Of a stretch of DNA of 64,000 bases, positions 37,480 to 46,083 are shown piece by piece. The DNA comes from Atopobiaceae bacterium (GTDB lineage Bacteria; Actinomycetota; Coriobacteriia; Coriobacteriales; Atopobiaceae): contig JAFWMH010000054.1 in the NCBI GenBank assembly GCA_017510785.1, positions 1 to 64,000 on the forward strand. The letters run 5' to 3'. Made by a program: the position numbers and the translations under genes. Below the pieces are notes generated by a model. That model ran no database searches, was not told the origin of the DNA, and saw nothing but the letters and a program-made list of their open reading frames with translations. Each line of letters opens with the position of its first letter. Position 1 is the first letter of the stretch.

Positions 37480-38560
37480 GTGCGATCGCCTCCCCCTCAA
37501 GTAAGCCCGCCACAGCTAGCGCAACGGCATCGATACCCGCCACTCCTGCCATATCGGGCGGAAGCACCTTGCTGGCCATGTGCAGAGGAATATCGAACGA
37601 CCTGCGCATGACGTCCATAAGCTGGGGAATCTCGGATCCCCCACCGAGCACATACATGCACTCGACGTCCTCGCCATTCGAAAAACTATAGAAGTTGATT
37701 ACTTTGTTAATCTCGAAGCAAAGACGATCGTACACAGCCTCGCATTCGGGCAGGTCGAGCACCCCCTCGAAATTCGTTTGCTTGTAGGTACTCGCCACGT
37801 GACGGTCCACGCCTTTTATGTCCGCAATGGTCATGTCGAGGTCGCGGCATCCAAAGTCAATCATTTTCGACGCCTTGAACTTGTTGCCATGCAACAGATG
37901 AACCGCCACAGCCATGTTGCCAATGTCGATAAAAACCTGGGAAATATCCTCTGCCTCGGGATTATGTTCCTGATACTGCGTTGCAAGGCGCATGTAGGCC
38001 ATTTGCGCCGGAATGAGGACCTTTAAACGAAATCCCGCCTTGCGCAAGATTTGCGCGCGCTCCTCTACGAGTTCGCGACTCGCCGCCGAGGCATACAGCT
38101 CAAGTCGTTCCGGCTCCCCTTCCTCGTTAAGCGGCACGTCATCCACCGCATAGTCGTATACGAAGGACTCGGGATCCTCGTCAATATAGTCCCTAAACTC
38201 ATAAGGGAGGTTAATCTTGAGCTCGGCATCGCTCATGGGCGGAAGCGTTACGTGGCGAAAGAACGCACTCGAGTCGCCCAGCGCCATTACGACGTCGCGC
38301 TGATGAATCTTCTCGCGCTTGCGCATGTCGGCAAGAATCGAGACGAGCGTTTGCGGGGCAGAAATGCCGTTTTCGTCCACCACGTTCTCGGGCAGGGACT
38401 CCGTTACAACCTTAACGCTGTGACCCGCACGATACACGAGCTTAATCGTGCTCGTTCCTATGCCCATTCCCACGAATTTGTGGGGCTTGCCGAGCGATTT
38501 GCGCTTTGCTGGCTTGCGCGCTTTCTTCCCAAGGCCTATTCCAACATTCATAGCTGCCAT
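37469..38560 (-). CDS. pilM: Type IV pilus assembly protein PilM (actin-like ATPase)
   Basis: 363 aa; ATG at 38560 with GGAGG just upstream. Actin/FtsA-like fold: FVGMGIGTSTIKLVY for phosphate 1, VFIDIGNMAVAVHLLHGNK for phosphate 2 and MYVLGGGSEIPQLMDVM for the adenosine motif. Family hallmark RHVTLPPMSDAELKINLPYE is clear. PilM is the cytosolic ring component that binds the N-terminus of PilN. It is the first gene of the pilMNO operon; no pilin, motor ATPase or secretin gene is within the window. Confidence 0.88.
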   Translation of the reverse strand: MAAMNVGIGLGKKARKPAKRKSLGKPHKFVGMGIGTSTIKLVYRAGHSVKVVTESLPENVVDENGISAPQTLVSILADMRKREKIHQRDVVMALGDSSAFFRHVTLPPMSDAELKINLPYEFRDYIDEDPESFVYDYAVDDVPLNEEGEPERLELYASAASRELVEERAQILRKAGFRLKVLIPAQMAYMRLATQYQEHNPEAEDISQVFIDIGNMAVAVHLLHGNKFKASKMIDFGCRDLDMTIADIKGVDRHVASTYKQTNFEGVLDLPECEAVYDRLCFEINKVINFYSFSNGEDVECMYVLGGGSEIPQLMDVMRRSFDIPLHMASKVLPPDMAGVAGIDAVALAVAGLLEGEAIARGA

Positions 38561-38698
38561 ACATCCTCCAGACATACAGATGGCTAATATGATACGCAAT
38601 TGCACGCCCTTGTGCCACAAACGAATCTGTAAGGAACGCGTACGGCTGTTATTGCATGGCTGAATTGTAAACAGGTAGCTCGCGCCAACGGCATGACA

Positions 38699-38728
38699 TT
38701 GATGCTATGCATGCAAGTATGCAATAAT
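38699..38728 (+). promoter_or_regulatory. Possible promoter of the ChW amidase gene
   Basis: TTGATG at 38699-38704 and CAATAA at 38722-38727 with 17-base spacing, about 66 bases before the start codon. The spacer contains alternating ATGC-rich short repeats (ATGCATGCAAGTATGC), which might bind a regulator. Confidence 0.4.
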
Positions 38729-38793
38729 CCTTTCTTTGTAATCGTGTTGGCAAGTCAGTCTGCTCGCATACGTAGAGAAGGAGAATCGAGGCT

Positions 38794-41310
38794 ATGGAGG
38801 CATGGAGAAAGACCGGGATGAGCTTTCTGCTCGCAGTGCTCTTGACACTTGGATTAGTGCCTGCACCAGCGATTGCCGAGGCCCTAGACGAAGTCCGCGC
38901 TGTTCAAGCGGAGCAATTGCAATTGGAAAGCCTGACTTCGGCGGTGGAAACTGCCGCTTTACAGATTTCCGGCGATAGCCAAACGGAGAAGATACCTTCG
39001 TTGTACGCCCTTCTCGCAGAGGTGCCCATAACCGATGCACACATGGACGAAGTCGATGGGACCATTGCCGCCCTACATGGCGAGCCAACTACTGCGGCCC
39101 ATGTCGCGCATGCGTTTACGCTGGCAGCAACAGAAGTGGGCATCTCGGCTGTTGAAGTGAACGGTTCGGATGGCAGCTCCTGGTGCATGGTGGAAACGCA
39201 AGACGGCTGGCGTCACGTGAATCCTGCGGCGGCCACAAGCGCAGAGGACGCCTCTTGGCTGTTGCTTACCGATGCTCAGCTTTTGGAGATGAACCCCAGC
39301 CTTGCCTCTTGGACACTCGCGGATGGCAGCGAGGCACCTAAGGCCGAAGAGCTCGCCGAAGAGCCGGCCGAAAAAACGGCCGAAGAGCTCGCCGAAGAAG
39401 CGCTCGACGATGCGCCTGAAGAGCTTGAAGCCAACGAAGCCGCTACAGAAGAAGAGAAAGACGAGGAAGAATCCGCCGAGGAAGCGGAAGCCACAGAACA
39501 GAGCCAAGAGGAGGCGGCGAACGAAGAAGAGGCGGCAACCGAACGCGAAAAGACCGCACCCGCCCACGAACAAACGAAGCGCACGGCGAGCAATGCCCGT
39601 GGCAATGTGGCCGCTCAGGCCGATGATGCGTCGACTCAGAAGAGCGATATTTCCAAGGCAACCGTATCGATCGCAGACCAAGGCTACACGGGCGAAGCGC
39701 TAAAGCCCGCACCCACCGTGAAGCTCTCGGGCAAAGAGCTCCAACAGGGTACGGACTACGACGTTAAGTACGCCAACAACACACGCGTTGGAAATGCTCA
39801 GGTTACGATACTGGGAAAAGGCACGTATGAGGGTGAAAAGCAGGCCAGCTTTAGAATTGTTGCACCGAGCGTTTCGTATCACGTTCACGTGCAGACCATT
39901 GGCACCCAGGACACCAAGAAGGACGGAGAAACGGCCGGCACCAGTGGCATGTCCAAGCGCCTGGAGGCCATCTGGATTGACCTTGCCTCCGATTTCCCCG
40001 TTTCCGGAGGCATAGAATACGCAACCCACGTGCAATATGATGGCTGGCAAACATGGGCAAAGCAGGGAGCTATGTCCGGAACGGAGGGTCAATCCAAACG
40101 CCTTGAGGCCATTCGGATTAAGCTTACGGGAGACATGGCAAAGACGTACTCCGTGTATTACCGCGTCCATGCCCAACGCGTAGGATGGATGGCATGGGCC
40201 AAGGATGGCGAAACAGCCGGCACGTCTGGACTCTCGTGGCGTCTTGAGGCCATACAAATCAAGATTGTTCCAAAGAAGGCGTCGGCTCCGAGTTCGGAGG
40301 GTTCTGCGACTTCCCTTACTCATCTTTCCAACCCCGGAGTAACGTATCACACGCATGTGCAGCACTACGGCTGGATGGATTGGGTAAAGAACGGCGCTCT
40401 TAGCGGAACGCAAGGCGAGTCCAAACGCCTCGAGGCGCTTGAGGTCAAGCTTGGCGACGAAACAATACCGGGAGGGATACAGTATCGTACCCACGTGCAA
40501 ACATATGGCTGGCAACGCTTTGTTTCGAACGGCGCGATGTCGGGTACCTCGGGAGAGTCGAAGCGGCTCGAGGCCATCGAAATCGCCCTTACCGGAGAGG
40601 TGTCGAACTACTTCGACGTATGGTACAGAACTCATGTTCAAACGTTCGGCTGGTTAGGCTGGGCAAAGAACGGGGAGCGGTCCGGCACGGCCAACCAGTC
40701 AAAGCGCATGGAGGCCCTGGAAATCAGGCTTGTGCCAAAGGGAAGAGAGGCACCCGGCTCCACGATGAATAACTTTGTTGCCTCGAGCAACAGCCCCTTG
40801 GTGGTCTATACCCACTACAGTCCCAACCATAGCGGTCCGCGAAACCATCCCATCGACACCATTACACCTCATTACATGGGAGGTAACGGCACGGTGGAAG
40901 GGCTTGGCATGGTATTTGCACCAGTCAGTCGGCAGGCGTCTTCAAACTACGGCATCGGATCCGATGGTCGCGTTGGACTCTACGTTGACGAGGCCAACCG
41001 CGCATGGACAAGTGGCAGCAGCGCTAACGACAATCGAGCAATCACCATTGAGTGCGCAAATCTCGCGGATGGGTCGCTCACAAACGCGTGCTGGAACTCT
41101 TTGGTTAATCTTTGCGTCGATCTTTGCCAACGCAACGGCAAAACCCGACTTGTGTACAGAGGCAGAGCCGACTACTCTGGCCTTGGAAGCGAGGATATGC
41201 TCCTCACCATGCACAAGTGGTTCCAAGCCACCGACTGCCCGGGTCCTTGGCTCTCCTACCAGTTCGACCGACTCGCCAACGAAGTGAATGCAAAGCTTCA
41301 AGCTGGCTAA
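38794..41310 (+). CDS. ChW-repeat N-acetylmuramoyl-L-alanine amidase (Amidase_2/PGRP type)
   Basis: 838 aa; ATG after GGAG, with a second ATG eight codons later. Order: signal peptide (1-30, ending PAIAEA), degenerate transglutaminase-like domain with GEPTTAAHVAHAF (about 85-175), Glu/Ala-rich linker (about 180-275), an Ig-like bacterial domain with KPAPTVKLSGKEL (about 290-350), six ChW repeats in two triplets (about 352-655), and a C-terminal amidase (about 668-838). The amidase shows DTITPHYMGG, the His/Tyr part, RAITIECAN and a late Cys-His region (MHKWFQATDCPGPW) as zinc ligands of the N-acetylmuramoyl-L-alanine amidase 2 fold. It should cut between MurNAc and L-Ala in the wall. A strong terminator follows. 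Confidence 0.88.
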   Translation: MEAWRKTGMSFLLAVLLTLGLVPAPAIAEALDEVRAVQAEQLQLESLTSAVETAALQISGDSQTEKIPSLYALLAEVPITDAHMDEVDGTIAALHGEPTTAAHVAHAFTLAATEVGISAVEVNGSDGSSWCMVETQDGWRHVNPAAATSAEDASWLLLTDAQLLEMNPSLASWTLADGSEAPKAEELAEEPAEKTAEELAEEALDDAPEELEANEAATEEEKDEEESAEEAEATEQSQEEAANEEEAATEREKTAPAHEQTKRTASNARGNVAAQADDASTQKSDISKATVSIADQGYTGEALKPAPTVKLSGKELQQGTDYDVKYANNTRVGNAQVTILGKGTYEGEKQASFRIVAPSVSYHVHVQTIGTQDTKKDGETAGTSGMSKRLEAIWIDLASDFPVSGGIEYATHVQYDGWQTWAKQGAMSGTEGQSKRLEAIRIKLTGDMAKTYSVYYRVHAQRVGWMAWAKDGETAGTSGLSWRLEAIQIKIVPKKASAPSSEGSATSLTHLSNPGVTYHTHVQHYGWMDWVKNGALSGTQGESKRLEALEVKLGDETIPGGIQYRTHVQTYGWQRFVSNGAMSGTSGESKRLEAIEIALTGEVSNYFDVWYRTHVQTFGWLGWAKNGERSGTANQSKRMEALEIRLVPKGREAPGSTMNNFVASSNSPLVVYTHYSPNHSGPRNHPIDTITPHYMGGNGTVEGLGMVFAPVSRQASSNYGIGSDGRVGLYVDEANRAWTSGSSANDNRAITIECANLADGSLTNACWNSLVNLCVDLCQRNGKTRLVYRGRADYSGLGSEDMLLTMHKWFQATDCPGPWLSYQFDRLANEVNAKLQAG

Positions 41311-41347
41311 CACTTGCGCCAATCGTAGGATAAGGCAATCACAAATG

Positions 41348-41391
41348 AACGCCGGCCTCGTCGCCCAAACGAACGACGAGGCCGGCGTTTT
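41348..41391. terminator. Strong bidirectional terminator
   Basis: Perfect 16-bp stem AACGCCGGCCTCGTCG at 41348-41363 with its complement at 41374-41389, ten-base loop, followed by TTTT; the other strand has TTCATTTG after the stem. It lies between two convergent ChW genes, 38 and 26 bases from their ends. Confidence 0.9.
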
Positions 41392-41416
41392 GCCCGCCAC
41401 CAGCAAATGCCGCGCC

Positions 41417-43927
41417 TTACGCGCCTGCGTAGCGCATCCAGTCGGAACGGTTGCCGTAGAATTTGTCGAGGTCGAAGTAACGCATGCCCCCGTTACGTGT
41501 GAGTACACCCATACCCGAATACTGATGGATAGTGGGCATGGTGCCCCATGCGCCCCATGTATACGTGGACTGCCAAGGTGTATCCAAATACCCGAATGTT
41601 GGCTTTCCGGTTCCATCGGTCTCCGCACCCCATAGCGGGTAGGACGCTGCAACGGAAGACCAATCGTAGTAAAAGCTAAAGAACTTGCTGGTGTACAGGA
41701 AAGGCGTGCCACCAAAGCGGGACTGCAAGCGATCGAGGAACGTTTTGCACCAAGCCACATCCATGCCGCTCTCGAAGAGCCTATTGCCATCTTTCTCCCA
41801 GTCGAGGCAGGCAATGGCGCGACCTTTGTAATCCTTAATCGTTTCGTAGAACTCGTCGGCTTCCTGTACCGCGTCACCCCCATTGGCGTAGTGATAAAAG
41901 CCTAGCAAGCGGCCTTCAGCGAGCACCTCGTTGGCCCACTGCCTATACCATGGATTGTATCGCGTGGCAGATACGCCGGGCGAGGAGACGCCCTCGGTTG
42001 CCTTAATTATGAAGAAGTCGCCTTCGGTGTTGGCGATGTTTATCCCTTGTTGCCAACCCGAGATGTCCACTCCATCGAGAGTACTTTGCCTAATGACGAC
42101 GTACGGGTCGCTGGTACTGCCAGGCGCGGCATTCCCTTTGGGAAGCAACTTGATTTGCAGCGCCTCCATGCGCAGGCCGCCACCCTCGCTGCCCGCATTT
42201 GCGCCGTTCTTCGCCCAACCCATCCAGCCGTATCGCTGTACATGGCAGCGGTACCACACGTCGTATGCGCTCGCAGCGTCGCCTGTCAGCTTGATTTGGA
42301 CCGCTTCGAGTCGCTTGGACTCGCCGCTCGTACCCGCGAGCTCACCATTGCTGCGCCAGTCCTGCCACCCGTAGGTTTGCACGTGCGTGCGATAGGTAAC
42401 GCCACCGTCCACGCCCTGCAGTCGAACGCACATGGCCTCGAGTCGCTTGGACTCGCCGCTCGTGCCTGCGGTACTGCCGTTGGCAACCCAGTCCTGCCAG
42501 CCGTAGGTTTGCACGTGCGTCCTGTATTCAACGCCGGTCGCCGCTTGCGGCGAGGGTGCGGGGTCGCCCTTCTTCACCAGACGGATTTGGAGTGCCTCAA
42601 CTCGCTTGGACTGGCCGGAGGTGCCTGCCAGGGCGCCGTTCTTCACCCAGCCCTGCCATCCGTAGGTTTGCACGTGGCACCGGTACCATACGTCATGCGT
42701 GTTGGCTATGGCGCCCCGAAGGGAAATCTTTATGGCTTCCAGTCGCTTGGATTCCCCGCTGGTCCCGGAAAGCTCGCCGTCGCTCACCTCGTCCAGCCAT
42801 CCGTAGGTTTGCGCATGCGTTTGGTACACGACCGACCCGCTCGCATTCTTCAACCGAATACGCATGGCCTCAAGACGCTTGGACTCCCCGCTCGTGCCGG
42901 CTTTGGCGCCGTTCTTCACCCAGCCTTGCCAGCCGTAGGTTTGAACGTGGGTGCGGTATTCAATGGTGGGGTTTCCGGCCATGGCCTCAACCCCACCAGT
43001 CGTGCCGGACGCCGTCGGTTCACGCCGACTCACGGCCTTCGCTTTCCCAGTGGCATCTGTCGTCACGCGTGCCGCGGCCTCAACCTTGGCCCCCGTCTCG
43101 CCACCGGCCTCGCTCGCCGCTACGGCCTCGGGCTCATCTGCCCCCGCCTCGCCGGCTTCCGTGGCTTCGGCCTCGGCATTGGCCAGCTGTTCCGTTTCGT
43201 CGGCAGAATCCTCCTGCTCGCCTTCCTCTTCGTAGGCGCTCTCCAGAGGGGCCCTTTCGACATCAGCTTCCTCGAAGGCGGCAAGCACGTCCCCTGAGTC
43301 CGATACCTCGCCAGCAGACGGACCGTCGCCGAGGGCACAGAGCGCGAACTGCATCTGCGCGATTGGTGCATTCGCCGAGCCAGACGGCTCTCCCGCATGG
43401 GCCCACCCAAGCCATGCACCGCCAACGACGCGACTCCTATACCACAGCTCATATTCGGCCCCCAGCTTCTCGCTCAGGCGCGCCTTGACTCCATATACGC
43501 CAGTCTCGACGGCCGCCGTCCCACCAGAGGAGGTCCACGTCGCCTGCCACGTGGAGCCACCATCGAGCAGGCAGTACTCAACGCTGTCCTCTCCTGTGGT
43601 CGTCTTCACCTCCAGCACGTCGATGGGCGCATCCTCGCTGGCATCAACCTCATCGACCGCATCGGCAAAAAGACCCGTGTTCCAGCCCTCGTCTGCGCTT
43701 GTCCACGGCGCCCCACCTAGGACGTGCGTGCGATACACTACCTCGGGGACATCCGCGGCCTCGGGTTCCCCCGACGCCTCCCCCGAACTAGGTGCTTGCG
43801 CGCCTCCCTGGCTAATGTCGGAAGACTCCTGTCCCCACGCCTCGCCCATCGCGCCCGTCGGGACGCCGGCGAAGCACAGCGCGAACGCAAGAGCCGTCGC
43901 GATGCATCTTCTAAACCGGTTTGACAT
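41417..43927 (-). CDS. ChW-repeat GH25 lysozyme
   Basis: 836 aa, ATG with GAAAGGCGAG upstream. Signal peptide (1-30, ending GEAWG). No transglutaminase-like domain here; instead a degenerate ChW triplet (about 60-205) precedes an acidic Ala/Glu linker (about 215-320), followed by six intact ChW repeats in two triplets (about 325-610). The C-terminal domain (about 616-836) is GH25: GVDISGWQQGIN with the first catalytic Asp, FIIKATEGVS, GRLLGFYHYANG and ACLDWEKDGN with the catalytic Glu. It should hydrolyse the MurNAc-GlcNAc bond. Repeats are unusually regular (GW...NG...AGTSGESKRLEA in nearly all), suggesting recent amplification. Confidence 0.92.
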   Translation of the reverse strand: MSNRFRRCIATALAFALCFAGVPTGAMGEAWGQESSDISQGGAQAPSSGEASGEPEAADVPEVVYRTHVLGGAPWTSADEGWNTGLFADAVDEVDASEDAPIDVLEVKTTTGEDSVEYCLLDGGSTWQATWTSSGGTAAVETGVYGVKARLSEKLGAEYELWYRSRVVGGAWLGWAHAGEPSGSANAPIAQMQFALCALGDGPSAGEVSDSGDVLAAFEEADVERAPLESAYEEEGEQEDSADETEQLANAEAEATEAGEAGADEPEAVAASEAGGETGAKVEAAARVTTDATGKAKAVSRREPTASGTTGGVEAMAGNPTIEYRTHVQTYGWQGWVKNGAKAGTSGESKRLEAMRIRLKNASGSVVYQTHAQTYGWLDEVSDGELSGTSGESKRLEAIKISLRGAIANTHDVWYRCHVQTYGWQGWVKNGALAGTSGQSKRVEALQIRLVKKGDPAPSPQAATGVEYRTHVQTYGWQDWVANGSTAGTSGESKRLEAMCVRLQGVDGGVTYRTHVQTYGWQDWRSNGELAGTSGESKRLEAVQIKLTGDAASAYDVWYRCHVQRYGWMGWAKNGANAGSEGGGLRMEALQIKLLPKGNAAPGSTSDPYVVIRQSTLDGVDISGWQQGINIANTEGDFFIIKATEGVSSPGVSATRYNPWYRQWANEVLAEGRLLGFYHYANGGDAVQEADEFYETIKDYKGRAIACLDWEKDGNRLFESGMDVAWCKTFLDRLQSRFGGTPFLYTSKFFSFYYDWSSVAASYPLWGAETDGTGKPTFGYLDTPWQSTYTWGAWGTMPTIHQYSGMGVLTRNGGMRYFDLDKFYGNRSDWMRYAGA

Positions 43928-44085
43928 GTCTCGCCTTTCTGTTGTGGTTACAAAAGATGAATGCTAGCACAAAGCTTGAGCCTAGCACCAATATGCATTA
44001 GGTCGCCTCGACGCTTGACATTTGGCGCGAAGGAGCGCAACCTAAACGATGGAAAATACTGTTCGTATTAGGGGAGGTGGTGCGA

Positions 44086-46083
44086 TTGAGCGCACCTGGA
44101 GAGCTTACGCTTTCGCAGCTCTCGTTGCGAGAGATATTCACGACCATAGGAAAGTCCGTCCGCGAACACAAGGCCGACTCACTTCGAGCGCCTTTGTACG
44201 TAACCGGCGAAGTAATCATCGAATGCATCATACCGTTTATTACCTCGCAACTCATCAACGACATGCAGGACGGCACCGAGATGCGCACCATTGGCATTTA
44301 CGGTGCGATTCTTACGGCACTCGCACTCGTATCGCTCTTTTGCGGCATTCGCGCAGGCGTCGCCTGCTCGGTAGCCGCAACCGGCCTCGCACGAAACCTC
44401 CGCCACGACATGTTTGCCTCCATTCAGCGGTTTAGCTTCTCGAACATCGACCGCTTCTCCACGAACTCACTCGTCACACGCCTCACTACCGACACGCAAA
44501 ACGTGCAAATGGCCTACATGCAACTCATCCGCTCCGCCGTTCGCTCGCCGCTCATGATTGTGTTCGCGGCCGTCATGGCGTTCGTCTCGGGCGGACCTAT
44601 GGCAATTCTCTACGTAATCGTATCGTTTTTCCTCGGCGCGACGCTTCTTGGCATCGCACGCATCGTTATGCCCATTTTCCGTCGCATCTTCCGCAAGTAC
44701 GACCGCCTCAACGAATCGGTGGAGGAAAACGTCAGCGGCATCCGCGTGGTGAAGAGCTACGTGCGGCAGGATTACGAAAAGGAGAAGTTCGAGCGCGCAT
44801 CCGGCGAGCTGTTCTTCGACTTTTGGGGCGCCGAGCGCATCCTGGCGTGGAACCAGCCAGCCATGACCTTTGCAGTAGATATTATCTATACCTTCGTTAT
44901 CTTCTTCGGCAGCCGCGCCATAATTACGTCGGCCGGAGCCGACATGCAGGTAGGACAAATGTCCGCCCTCATCACGTATGGCTTCTCGATGCTCATGAGC
45001 CTCAACATGCTCTCGATGATCTTCGTCATCGTTACCCTAAGCGAAGAGAGCGCACGTCGCATTTGCGAGGTGCTCCTCGAAACGCCCGACCTTGCGAATC
45101 CCGACGAGCCAGTGTACGAGGTGGCCGATGGCTCCATCGACTTCGACGACGTGAGCTTTAGCTACAACGCATCCACCGACCGCGTGGCCCTTTCCAACAT
45201 CGACCTACACATTCGCTCGGGCGAGGTAATCGGCATTATTGGTGGCACGGGCTCGTCCAAGTCCACGCTCATTCAGCTCATCAGTCGTCTTTACGATGCC
45301 ACTAAGGGCACGGTTCGCGTAGGCGGCATCGACGTACGCGACTACGACCTCGACACGCTACGCAACGAGGTTTCGGTGGTATTGCAACGCAACGTGCTCT
45401 TTTCGGGCACCATTAAGGAAAACCTCCGCTGGGGCGACGCAAACGCAACCGACGAAGAGCTCGTCCACGCCTGTAAGCTCGCCCAGGCCGACGAGTTCAT
45501 CCAGCTCATGCCCGAGAAATACGATACCTACATCGAGCAGGGTGGCACCAACGTTTCCGGCGGACAAAAGCAACGCCTGTGCATAGCCCGCGCCCTCCTT
45601 AAGAAGCCCAAAATCCTCATCCTCGACGACTCGACGAGCGCCGTGGACACCCGCACCGACAAGCTCATCCAGCAGGGCTTCCGTGAGTTCATCCCCAACA
45701 CGACCAAAATCATCATTGCCCAGCGCACGAGCTCCGTGGCCGATGCCGACCGCATCATCGTGCTCGACGGCGGCAGCATAAGCGCCATCGGCACGCACGA
45801 CGAGCTGCTCAAGACCTCCGAAATCTACCGTGAGGTGTACCTCACGCAAAACAAGGCAAGCCACGACCAAGCCCTCGAGGGCATGGAATCGCACGAACCG
45901 GCCGACGTAGTCGTGCTCGGAAAAGACGAGGTCCACCCGCATGCCTCGGCCGGCGGCGTGACACCCGATTCCATGCGCACCTCTCGCACAGGCCGCGGCA
46001 AACACTTCAAGCCCAGCGCCGCAACGACGGAGCTCCAAATCATGGAAGACTCGTACTCGGAGGGAGGTGAGCTCAATGGCTAA
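44086..46083 (+). CDS. ABC exporter subunit with degenerate ATP site (heterodimer partner 1)
   Basis: About 665 aa. I chose TTG 44086 because GGGGAGG lies eight bases upstream; GTGs at 44077 and 44080 are too close to it. Six-helix exporter domain, then an ATPase domain with Walker A GGTGSSKST, signature VSGGQKQRLCIARAL, Walker B ILILDDSTSAVD and IIIAQRTS. The Walker B Glu is Asp and the switch His is Gln, so the ATP site formed by this subunit is probably non-hydrolytic, as in TM287-type subunits. Its intact signature motif completes the partner's active site. The next gene overlaps by eight bases. A perfect TTGACA lies at 44015. Substrates of this family are lipids, drugs or peptides; not told here. 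Confidence 0.92.
   Translation: MSAPGELTLSQLSLREIFTTIGKSVREHKADSLRAPLYVTGEVIIECIIPFITSQLINDMQDGTEMRTIGIYGAILTALALVSLFCGIRAGVACSVAATGLARNLRHDMFASIQRFSFSNIDRFSTNSLVTRLTTDTQNVQMAYMQLIRSAVRSPLMIVFAAVMAFVSGGPMAILYVIVSFFLGATLLGIARIVMPIFRRIFRKYDRLNESVEENVSGIRVVKSYVRQDYEKEKFERASGELFFDFWGAERILAWNQPAMTFAVDIIYTFVIFFGSRAIITSAGADMQVGQMSALITYGFSMLMSLNMLSMIFVIVTLSEESARRICEVLLETPDLANPDEPVYEVADGSIDFDDVSFSYNASTDRVALSNIDLHIRSGEVIGIIGGTGSSKSTLIQLISRLYDATKGTVRVGGIDVRDYDLDTLRNEVSVVLQRNVLFSGTIKENLRWGDANATDEELVHACKLAQADEFIQLMPEKYDTYIEQGGTNVSGGQKQRLCIARALLKKPKILILDDSTSAVDTRTDKLIQQGFREFIPNTTKIIIAQRTSSVADADRIIVLDGGSISAIGTHDELLKTSEIYREVYLTQNKASHDQALEGMESHEPADVVVLGKDEVHPHASAGGVTPDSMRTSRTGRGKHFKPSAATTELQIMEDSYSEGGELNG

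Noticed and set aside
44015-44048. Complete promoter from TTGACA upstream of the ABC exporter genes
   Set aside because: The -35 hexamer is perfect but no convincing -10 lies at 16-18 bases.
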